Source: Pseudomonas simiae (lineage in GTDB: Bacteria > Pseudomonadota > Gammaproteobacteria > Pseudomonadales > Pseudomonadaceae). Taken from it: 64,000 nucleotides of DNA. The stretch lies in contig NZ_FOKB01000004.1 of the NCBI RefSeq assembly GCF_900111895.1, forward strand, positions 248,001 to 312,000, in the 5' to 3' direction. Position numbers and translations under genes: made by a program. Below the pieces are notes generated by a model, which worked only from the letters and a program-made list of their open reading frames with translations, was not told the DNA's origin and did not search any database. Shown one piece after another: positions 57,848-64,000 of the stretch; the first letter of the stretch is position 1; every line of letters starts with the position of its first letter.

Positions 57848-58237
57848 ATGAAAATCGCCCGTGCCGACCGCTCGCTCATTGCCTGGATGCTCTATTGCTG
57901 CGTCCTGTTCAATGTGTTCGCCTGCAGTATCGGTCACGGGCAGATGGTCGGGATGCAGCTCAATGGCATCGGCGGTCAGTTTTGTACGGTGGACCCGCGT
58001 ACTCAGGCGCCCAAGCCGTCCAACTCGACTGAAGAGAACCTGCCGACGCTGTCCAAGGCCTTTGGTTGCCCGCTGTGTTCCACCGGAGGCATGGGCCCGG
58101 CGCTGAGTTCCAGCCTGAATGTGGCGGTGTTGCCACAGCCCCATGCACCACCGCCGGCCATTGTCCTGTCTGCTGACATCCCTGCCCGCTTCACCTGGCC
58201 TGCGGCTAATCCGCGCGCACCGCCTGCTTTCGCCTGA
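57848..58237 (+). CDS. DUF2946 family protein
   Basis: 129 residues. A hydrophobic N-terminal segment (IAWMLYCCVLFNVFAC) is followed by conserved-looking GHGQMVGMQLNG, a Cys in GQFCTVD, and a CPLC motif near residue 77. DUF2946 proteins often neighbour TonB receptors and copper-responsive genes. The Cys/Met/His content would suit metal binding, but that is inference. ATG at 57848; TonB receptor gene 95 bp downstream, probably in the same operon. Confidence 0.8.
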   Translation: MKIARADRSLIAWMLYCCVLFNVFACSIGHGQMVGMQLNGIGGQFCTVDPRTQAPKPSNSTEENLPTLSKAFGCPLCSTGGMGPALSSSLNVAVLPQPHAPPPAIVLSADIPARFTWPAANPRAPPAFA

Positions 58238-58332
58238 TCCCTTCGCTTTCCAATCTGCACTGACCACCGTTTCCGCAAGGATGTACGGGCGGCTGTGCGT
58301 TGTTTTCAAGCCAAGTTTTTCAGGATTCAACC

Positions 58333-60459
58333 ATGAAACATTTACCCCTGTTGGCGGGCCTGTTCGGCTGCCTGCCTGTCTGTGCCTGGGCCCTTGAGTT
58401 GGCCCCGACCACCATTGATGGCGAACAAACCGCCGAGCCTGGCCTGGCCTTGGACCAATCCAGTGGCATGGCCTCGCGCTTGGGCTTGAGTGTGCGCGAA
58501 ACCCCGGCGTCGGTGGCTATCGCCAACCGCAATGACATCGAACGCCACGGCGCCAAGACCTTCCGCGACGCAGCCAACACCTTGCCTGGCGTGAATGCCA
58601 GCGCCCCGCCAGGATTTGGCGGTTTTGTCTCCTACCGCGGCTTTACCAGCAGCCAGATCACCCAGATGTTCAACGGAATCAATGTCGCGACCGGCCTGGC
58701 CCGGCCAGTGGATGCGTGGATCTACGACCGGGTAGAGCTGGTAGGCGGCCCCTCCTCCTTGATCAACGGTGCCGGTTCCGTGGGCGGTTCGCTCAACTAC
58801 GTGACCAAACTGGCCACCCGCGAAGAGCAGGCGGCCGAAGGCCAGCTCACCTATGGCAGCTATGACACCGCCGGCATGGCGTTTGGCGTCAATCACGCCC
58901 TGACCGAACCCGGCGCCGATGTGCAGCACTACGCGCGCCTGGACGTGAGCCGCAACACTAATCATAGCTACATCGACCGCGACCAACGCGAGGCCTGGAG
59001 CCTGGCGTTCTCCCTGCTCAGTGACCTCACGCCCAACCTGTCGCATACCCTGGCGCTGGAATACCAGGATGAGCATGAAGACAGCCCTTACTGGAGCACA
59101 CCGGTGCTCAACCCCAAAGTGGGCGAGCTGAAGATCGACAAACACAACCGTTTCAACAACTACAACGTTTCCGACGGTCGCTATGAGCAGCGCACGATCT
59201 GGGCGCGTTCGATCATCGACTACCGCGTCAACGACAGCACCACCCTGAAAAACACCCTCTACCACTTGGACAGCCAGCGCGACTACCGCAACCTGGAAAC
59301 CTACCAGTACAACGCCGACAACAGTGCGGTGAACCGTTCGACGGCCTATCAAGTGCGCCATCAGGGCGAACAGAACGGCAACCAGTTCGAGCTGCGCCAC
59401 GACAACAGCCTTTTCGGCCTGTCGACCACCTGGTCCGGTGGTTTCGAGTACAAGGTCAATAGCACCACCAACACCCCGCTGAATGTGCCGGGCAACAGCA
59501 GCGTGGACCCGAACAACTACAACCCCGGGCACTTCTACGACATCCCGCGAACCCGTGAGAAGTTCGGCAAGGACAAGACCAACGAGGTCACCACCCAGGC
59601 GTTATTCGTGGAGAACCGGCTGGGGCTCACGGATAAACTCTCGCTGCTCACCGGCCTGCGTTACGACGCTATCGACCTGGATGTCACCAACCACCGTGCG
59701 ATCACCGCCACCAATCCCCGCCACTTCAAGCGCAGCTGGGAACCGGTGACCGGTCGCGTCGGCCTGACTTACCAGTTCATCCCATCGGCCAACGTGTATG
59801 TGCAATACAGCACGGCCGCCGAGCAGCCGAACACCACCACGCAGGTGTTTGATGTCTCGACGGGCAAACAGTGGGAAGTGGGCAGCAAATTCGACTACCT
59901 GAACGGCCGAGGCTCGGCCACCGTGGCCGCTTACAAGATCGAGCGTAAGGATTTTGCCGTGACCGACCCGCAGGACCCGACCAACAGTATTCCGGTCGGC
60001 GCGCAGTCATCCAAAGGCATCGAGTTGGCCAGTTCGTTACGCATCACGCCAAGGTTGCTGGCGGAGGGTAACTTCGCGTGGGTCGACGCCGAGTACGACG
60101 ATTTCAACGAGAAAATCGCCAGTGGCGCGGTGGTCTCGCGCAAAGGCAATACGCCAACCAACGTGCCCAAGCGCGTGGGCAACCTGTGGCTGACCTATGA
60201 TTTTGCCGAAGATTGGCAAGGGGGCGTGGATGCGCGTTATGTGGCCGAGGTGTATGCAGATAATGCCAACACCCAGACGGTGCCGGCCTACACGCTGTTC
60301 GGCACGTTCCTGCGCTATAAAGTGGACTCGCACACCTCGGTGACGGGCCGGGTACGCAATTTGACGAATGAGGTGTATGCCGAGTTTGCCCATGTGTCGC
60401 CGGCTTACTACCTTGGTGCGCCAAGGACATTCGAGCTGGCAGTACAAACCAGGTTCTAA
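58333..60459 (+). CDS. TonB-dependent receptor
   Basis: 708-residue outer-membrane receptor. Signal peptide MKHLPLLAGLFGCLPVCAWA, a short N-terminal extension without an STN domain, plug from about residue 55 (ETPASVAIANRNDIE; GFTSSQITQMFNGIN), and barrel ending in the C-terminal Phe of LAVQTRF. Catecholate-siderophore-type or metal-chelate receptor; pairing with DUF2946 raises the possibility of a copper-related cargo. A hairpin at 60472 follows. Confidence 0.9.
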   Translation: MKHLPLLAGLFGCLPVCAWALELAPTTIDGEQTAEPGLALDQSSGMASRLGLSVRETPASVAIANRNDIERHGAKTFRDAANTLPGVNASAPPGFGGFVSYRGFTSSQITQMFNGINVATGLARPVDAWIYDRVELVGGPSSLINGAGSVGGSLNYVTKLATREEQAAEGQLTYGSYDTAGMAFGVNHALTEPGADVQHYARLDVSRNTNHSYIDRDQREAWSLAFSLLSDLTPNLSHTLALEYQDEHEDSPYWSTPVLNPKVGELKIDKHNRFNNYNVSDGRYEQRTIWARSIIDYRVNDSTTLKNTLYHLDSQRDYRNLETYQYNADNSAVNRSTAYQVRHQGEQNGNQFELRHDNSLFGLSTTWSGGFEYKVNSTTNTPLNVPGNSSVDPNNYNPGHFYDIPRTREKFGKDKTNEVTTQALFVENRLGLTDKLSLLTGLRYDAIDLDVTNHRAITATNPRHFKRSWEPVTGRVGLTYQFIPSANVYVQYSTAAEQPNTTTQVFDVSTGKQWEVGSKFDYLNGRGSATVAAYKIERKDFAVTDPQDPTNSIPVGAQSSKGIELASSLRITPRLLAEGNFAWVDAEYDDFNEKIASGAVVSRKGNTPTNVPKRVGNLWLTYDFAEDWQGGVDARYVAEVYADNANTQTVPAYTLFGTFLRYKVDSHTSVTGRVRNLTNEVYAEFAHVSPAYYLGAPRTFELAVQTRF

Positions 60460-60471
60460 ACACTTGAACGC

Positions 60472-60533
60472 AGGAGCCCGGCTTGCCGACGATGGCGTCC
60501 GATAGAACGCCATCGCCGGCAAGCCGGGCTCCT
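60472..60533. repeat. REP-like inverted repeat in a convergent junction
   Basis: Arms of 27 bases beginning AGGAGCCCGGCTTGCCG, one mismatch, around an 8-base loop. It lies between the stops of the TonB receptor (plus) and the binding protein (minus), and probably terminates both. Its core (GGCTTGCC) resembles that of the hairpin at 25398. Confidence 0.85.
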
Positions 60534-60550
60534 ACAGTACATGCGCAGTG

Positions 60551-61567
60551 TTATTTCAGGCTGGCTTCAACCTTCTGTGCCACATCTTCTGTCAACCAAG
60601 CCTTCCACACCTGCGGATGTTCCTTCAGAAACATCTGGGCCACTTCCCGTGGCGCCGTGTGATTTTCACTCATGGTCGCCAAGGCTTTGTTCAGCGGCTC
60701 AATCGGAAACTCGACCTTCTCGAAGAACTGGGCAATCTGCGGGTGTTCCTTCTGGAACGGCGTCGAGACGCCGATGCTCAGCTTGGAGGCCAACGACCGC
60801 GTAGGTTTTGGATTCGGGTTATCCGCATCCGTCAGGGTCTTCCACGCCTCGGCATCAAACGGCGGCTCTTCCAACTGGATCAACTTGTAGCGCCCCATCA
60901 GCGGCGTCGGCGACCAGTAGTAAAACAACACGGGCTTGCCCCGGCGGATCGATGAGGCGATCTCGGCGTCCAGTGCCGCGCCCGAGCCGCTGCGGAAGTT
61001 CACATAGCTGTCGTCCAAACCGTAGGCCTTGAGCTTCTGTTTGTTGACCACTTCCGAGGTCCAGCCGATGGGGCTGTTGAGAAAGCGCCCCTTGCCTGGA
61101 GATTCCGGGTCCTTGAACACATCCTTGTAGCGCGCCAAGTCCTTCACGCTCTTGAGCTCCGGCGCGAGGGGCTTGATGCCCTTGGCAGGGTCGCCCTTGA
61201 CCACGTATTCCGGGACCCACCAGCCTTCGGTTGCGCCTTTGACCGTATCGCCCAGGCCGACCACTTTGCCTTCGGCTTCGGCCTTGACCCACACCGGGCT
61301 GCGGCCCGCCCATTCTTCACCGATCACTTGGATGTCGTTCTTCGCCAGGGCGGTTTCCAGGGTGATGGTGGTACCCGGCAATGTATCGGTGGGCAGGTCG
61401 TATCCTTTCTCGACGATCACCCGCAGCACTTCGGTGATCAGGCTGCCGCTTTCCCAGTTCAGGTCGGCAAAATGCACCGGGGCCTCGGCGGCCGACACCG
61501 GCAATGCCGCCACTGACAGCCCCAGCGTCGTCAGGGAGGCCGCCAACAGTGTTTTCAATCCTTTCAT
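60551..61567 (-). CDS. orphan choline/glycine-betaine-type ABC substrate-binding protein
   Basis: 338-residue OpuAC/ProX-family periplasmic binding protein. The signal peptide ends near LPVSAAEA. The opening VHFADLNWESGSL is followed by Trp-rich segments that can cage a quaternary ammonium (GEEWAGRSPVW, ATEGWWVPEY, YYWSPTPLMGRY). No ATPase or permease gene is adjacent. Pseudomonas uses such stand-alone proteins (CaiX, BetX) with a shared Cbc transporter. Ligand (choline, betaine, carnitine or similar) is not resolved. Confidence 0.85.
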   Translation of the reverse strand: MKGLKTLLAASLTTLGLSVAALPVSAAEAPVHFADLNWESGSLITEVLRVIVEKGYDLPTDTLPGTTITLETALAKNDIQVIGEEWAGRSPVWVKAEAEGKVVGLGDTVKGATEGWWVPEYVVKGDPAKGIKPLAPELKSVKDLARYKDVFKDPESPGKGRFLNSPIGWTSEVVNKQKLKAYGLDDSYVNFRSGSGAALDAEIASSIRRGKPVLFYYWSPTPLMGRYKLIQLEEPPFDAEAWKTLTDADNPNPKPTRSLASKLSIGVSTPFQKEHPQIAQFFEKVEFPIEPLNKALATMSENHTAPREVAQMFLKEHPQVWKAWLTEDVAQKVEASLK

Positions 61568-61700
61568 GCCCTTGCACCTCGCGATATCGCAGCAGACAGC
61601 GGACGGCTTTGCTACGTAAGCGCGAAGCCTCTGAATAGTTAAGTCAACTCAACTGTAGTAGAGGTTCCGGGAGATAGCGGGTGTTCGCGGAATTTTATGC

Positions 61701-62171
61701 TTATTCGCTGGCCTTGAACGTCACCAGTTCACCCTTGCGCCATTTGGCGGCTTTGCCGGTCACGGCTTTGAGGGTCTTGGTCAGGCCTTCTTGCAGCTGC
61801 TCGTTGGCGGCAAACACCAGCATCACGCTGTGGCCTTCCTTGAACACGATGCCATGGCCTTCGGCCGACGACACAAAGGCGTAGTCGCCCAGGCCGTAGA
61901 CGGTCAACTTGATGTCGCGGAACTTCAGTTCGAACTTGCCACCTTCACGGCTGGGCAATACCGCTGCGCGGAAGTGATCGCCCACTTTGAGCTCCAGACG
62001 CGGCTTGTCATCCACGACCATCGCTGCCTCGGTATCGATCTCGGCGATGTAGATACCTTCCGGCGTCTGCTCTGTGATGTAAACGAAACGGGATTGAAAC
62101 TGCTTGACCAACTTTGCGCGCAAATCACCCAGCACGAACAACGCGTGCATATCCAGATTACTGACTGCCAA
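61701..62171 (-). CDS. conserved protein of unknown function
   Basis: 156 residues, soluble, beta-rich, no signal peptide. Contains FVYITEQTPEGIYIAEIDTE and a C-terminal helix region (LTKTLKAVTGKAAKWRKGEL). The start is a TTG at 62171 after GGGGGCG, or an ATG seven codons later; both are plausible. A stem-loop with a T tract lies in its leader. No family recognised. Confidence 0.7.
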   Translation of the reverse strand: MAVSNLDMHALFVLGDLRAKLVKQFQSRFVYITEQTPEGIYIAEIDTEAAMVVDDKPRLELKVGDHFRAAVLPSREGGKFELKFRDIKLTVYGLGDYAFVSSAEGHGIVFKEGHSVMLVFAANEQLQEGLTKTLKAVTGKAAKWRKGELVTFKASE

Positions 62172-62189
62172 GGAAACGCCCCCACATCA

Positions 62190-62219
62190 AAAAGAGCGCC
62201 GCCCGCCAGAGCGGGCAGC
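62190..62219 (-). other. leader stem-loop with T tract upstream of the 62171 gene
   Basis: GCCGCCCGC (62198-62206) pairs with GCGGGCAGC (62211-62219). On the minus strand it is followed by GCTCTTTTT and then, 19 bp later, by the gene start. No minus-strand gene lies upstream for 1.2 kb, so it could be an attenuator. Confidence 0.5.
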
Positions 62220-62565
62220 ACAAAAAAACGGCCATTACGGCACGATCCCATCACTCATTCTTTAAAAAACTGAAGAAGAACCCACTGTCGCGCCGCAAGA
62301 CTAGTACGGACGTACGCGATGGACCTTGTGCAAGGTCATCAGGCACCACAGGAGATCACAGGTTCAACGGCCCGAGAATACGGGCCGACCAACTTCAGAG
62401 AATAACCCAATTAAAAATGCAGTTTTCCGACAAGCAAACACAAATAAACACGCTGTCATGGAACCGGGCGCAGATCGCCGACGACAATACTAAAACAGCA
62501 GCACCGATCAAAACCACCCAAAACGTTGCAATCAAGTCAACCGGATCGATCGAAAGGAGCAGGCC
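62220..62565. other. intergenic region with palindrome, no supported gene
   Basis: The whole gap is 394 bp. It holds a perfect inverted repeat GACCTTG-TG-CAAGGTC (62322-62337) preceded by the partial palindrome GTACGGACGTAC (62304-62315), which may be a regulator site or RNA hairpin. An A-rich stretch from 62410 probably contains the promoter of the gene at 62566. No family-like frame is present. Confidence 0.5.
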
Positions 62566-62841
62566 ATGCAACGATCAACCTACAATGCAATGTCTTCGCA
62601 CACCCGTCCATCATCTCAGGGCGAGGCTCAATACTACTGCTTGGGCGGCTTCGAGGGGTACTCGGATTCGGTTCTTTTCCAAGTCGTACCTGCCGGCAAA
62701 AACTTCTTCCACATCCGTGAAGTGCTCAGCGGCCGAATAAAAGGCTTTCGCAGCGGCCATGTCAAGGCCTGCGAACTGGCCAAGAAACTTGAAGCCCAGT
62801 TGCAAGCACCTCATGGAGCGGTCGTTTCGTCCGCCCGATAA
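62566..62841 (+). CDS. small conserved-type protein of unknown function
   Basis: 91 residues, no signal peptide. The middle reads YYCLGGFEGYSDSVLFQVV and FFHIREVLSGRIKGF, a compact beta-rich pattern, followed by a helix ACELAKKLEAQL. ATG at 62566 has AAGGAG 8 bp upstream, a strong ribosome site. It starts a row of small genes of unknown function. Confidence 0.7.
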   Translation: MQRSTYNAMSSHTRPSSQGEAQYYCLGGFEGYSDSVLFQVVPAGKNFFHIREVLSGRIKGFRSGHVKACELAKKLEAQLQAPHGAVVSSAR

Positions 62842-62952
62842 CTTAACTGCGCCGCCGACCCGCAACAACTGCCATACTGGCCCGTCCACTGAAGTTTGTG
62901 CCCTGCGGGCCCAGGTTTCTCCAGTGCAGTTATCTCCAAGGGAAGGCTCTAC

Positions 62953-63183
62953 GTGACGGAATTTGATATCGGCGAATTTTTCATCCATGGCGACGCGAGG
63001 GAAGTAGACGGAGAGTTCCAAGCAGTGATCATCATGCGGGCCAAGCCACCGCTGACCACCGTCACCACCCACCAGGTGGAAAAAGACCGTTGGTTCAAAA
63101 CCGTCGACGCGGCGGCCACCGCCGCAAAAGAATCCGCCAAGGCCCTGAAGGCCGCCGTGGATTCCGGGGCACTCAATTCCTGA
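62953..63183 (+). CDS. small protein of unknown function
   Basis: 76 residues from a GTG at 62953, chosen because AAGGGAAGG lies 8 bp upstream. Opening MTEFDIGEFFIHGDAREVDG, then a strand FQAVIIMRAK and a C-terminal Ala/Lys-rich helix (AATAAKESAKALKAAVDSG). Cytosolic. No function assigned; similar small proteins appear to be common in Pseudomonas. Confidence 0.7.
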   Translation: MTEFDIGEFFIHGDAREVDGEFQAVIIMRAKPPLTTVTTHQVEKDRWFKTVDAAATAAKESAKALKAAVDSGALNS

Positions 63184-63251
63184 TAATCCGATAGAACTCT
63201 GCTGCACCACAACCCTCCCATGCATAACGACCACCCTGCATGGAGAACGAA

Positions 63252-63488
63252 ATGGACGCGCCAATCCCTACCCTGGAAACCCTGTTTGAACAATTGGGCC
63301 TGGACTCAACCCCGGAAGCCATCGACGCCTTTATCGTCGCGCACCCTTTGCCTGAGGACGTGAAACTGATCGATGCACCGTTCTGGTCCGATCAGCAAGC
63401 TGCCTTTCTAAAGGAAGAGCTGCGCGACGACGCTGAATGGGCGATTCCCGTGGATGAACTGAATCAACGCCTGCATCAATCACAGTAA
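63252..63488 (+). CDS. DUF2789 family protein
   Basis: 78 residues. The segments LETLFEQLGLDSTPEAIDAF, VKLIDAPFWSDQQAAFL and DDAEWAIPVDELN match the DUF2789 family of short acidic proteins. The ATG at 63252 is preferred over one four codons earlier, because that earlier ATG lies within the GGAGAACG ribosome site. Function unknown. Confidence 0.82.
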   Translation: MDAPIPTLETLFEQLGLDSTPEAIDAFIVAHPLPEDVKLIDAPFWSDQQAAFLKEELRDDAEWAIPVDELNQRLHQSQ

Positions 63489-63494
63489 GCCGAA

Positions 63495-63698
63495 TCAATG
63501 CAGGCTGTCCGACTGCTCCAGGCGCAACAGCGCCTGCCAGGCGGCCCTGCACTCTTCAGCTTCATCACGACTGGCGAAGGCGGTGCCGCGCTGCTCACCG
63601 TTGAGCAACACCACCCAGCAAGCCTTCTGGCCCAGCGCACGCAGGGTTTGGGGTACGCCACTGCCAATCATCACGGCGACATCGACTTTGTTTTGCAT
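63495..63698 (-). CDS. small protein of unknown function
   Basis: 67 residues. Reads MQNKVDVAVMIGSGVPQTLR, then a strand ACWVVLLNGEQRGTAFASR and a helix EAEECRAAWQALLRLEQ. ATG at 63698 has GGAG 8 bp upstream. Its 3' end is 6 bp from the convergent DUF2789 gene. No family recognised. Confidence 0.65.
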   Translation of the reverse strand: MQNKVDVAVMIGSGVPQTLRALGQKACWVVLLNGEQRGTAFASRDEAEECRAAWQALLRLEQSDSLH

Positions 63699-63813
63699 GG
63701 AGCTTCTCCGCAGCATTAGTTAGCTGGCTAACAATGTTGGCCATGCTACGGTTTTCCTCGCGTTGGAAAAAGCTATCCCCGGAATAGCTCCATTGCATAA
63801 ACAGCAATAATCC

Positions 63814-64000
63814 TTAGCGCCCGCCTTTCATCTCTTCGGGCTTATAGCCCAGCCGCAAGCCGCCCCAATGCCGACCCTTGACCATGATCGGCACCGACAG
63901 GTCGTGCATCAGCTCTCCGGTATCGCGGGTATAGGTTTGCAGCAAGACTGCCTGCTGGTGGCTTCCACAACGGATCCCGGTGCGGTCTTCGAATTTGCGC
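63814..64000 (-). CDS. C-terminal end of a probable methyl-accepting chemotaxis receptor
   Basis: Only the last 62 codons are in the window; the stop is at 63814. The visible part contains RTGIRCGSHQQAVLLQTYTR, then TGELMHDLSVPIMVKGRHWG and GGLRLGYKPEE. This module, with its VPI-x-V-x-GRHWG-x-LR-x-GY pattern, is familiar to me as the C-terminal sensor-like end of some Pseudomonas chemotaxis receptors. The signalling domain itself is outside the window, so the call is tentative. Confidence 0.5.
   Translation of the reverse strand, partial: RKFEDRTGIRCGSHQQAVLLQTYTRDTGELMHDLSVPIMVKGRHWGGLRLGYKPEEMKGGR

Noticed and set aside
57317..58330. Long minus-strand reading of the DUF3995 gene (337 codons)
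   Set aside because: The N-terminal extension lies opposite the DUF2946 gene and lacks family features; a good ribosome site precedes the ATG at 57754.
62198..62219. Stem-loop read as a terminator of an upstream minus-strand gene
   Set aside because: No minus-strand gene lies upstream before 63495, so it is listed as a leader structure instead.

Overview
The window is GC-rich chromosomal DNA from a Pseudomonas, most likely the P. fluorescens group. The evidence is the gloB/methyltransferase/mltD junction, the HbcR-type 3-hydroxybutyrate module, Pseudomonas-type REP/REPIN palindromes, DUF1652 and DUF2789 small proteins, and the set of orphan transport proteins. The assignment rests on remembered gene order and protein similarity, not on a database search. 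No tRNA, rRNA, CRISPR array, insertion sequence or intact prophage was seen.

Layout. 1-2.9 kb: a partial methyltransferase, divergent gloB, then mltD. 3.0-16.5 kb: two tandem Yej-type peptide ABC transporter operons (three solute-binding proteins, two YejB-YejE-YejF sets) with a small parvulin between them. 16.5-22.4 kb: a sigma54 activator, a GntP-type permease, 3-hydroxybutyrate dehydrogenase and acetoacetyl-CoA synthetase, with a good -24/-12 promoter before the permease. 22.5-25.4 kb: a hybrid histidine kinase and a second parvulin. 25.4-32.0 kb (minus strand): a polar amino-acid-type ABC transporter, RidA-like protein, IclR regulator, fold-type III PLP enzyme and KDG-kinase-like sugar kinase, headed by a sigma54-type promoter and a palindrome. 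I propose it takes up and breaks down an amino sugar acid such as D-glucosaminate. 32.3-34.5 kb: small proteins and a TerC/CBS membrane protein. 34.7-43.7 kb: a SorC regulator and an RpiB-like isomerase diverging from a sugar ABC transporter, an SDR, a zinc dehydrogenase and DhaK/DhaL. I read this as a tetritol/tetrulose (threitol, erythritol, erythrulose) pathway.

43.7-48.7 kb: a LysR regulator divergent from a DHA2-family exporter, SohB, a histidine phosphatase and an SCP2 protein. 48.7-50.6 kb: a four-gene unit of YXWGXW protein, ECF sigma factor, probable anti-sigma and periplasmic metal-sensor-like protein. 50.8-53.8 kb: small envelope proteins, a DUF1652 protein, a PAS-GGDEF diguanylate cyclase and a GNAT acetyltransferase. 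53.9-60.5 kb: two TonB-dependent receptors flanking an AT-rich degenerate stretch, a DUF3995 protein and a DUF2946 protein. 60.5-64 kb: an orphan choline/betaine-type binding protein, several small conserved proteins, and the C-terminal end of a probable chemotaxis receptor.

The most interesting points are the tetritol-type cluster, whose RpiB homologue lacks the ring-opening histidine (expected if the substrate is a tetrose phosphate that cannot form a ring); the proposed glucosaminate-type cluster with its sigma54/IclR control region; the YXWGXW-sigma-anti-sigma-sensor unit; and the REPIN family. No wholly unprecedented system could be demonstrated from sequence alone.
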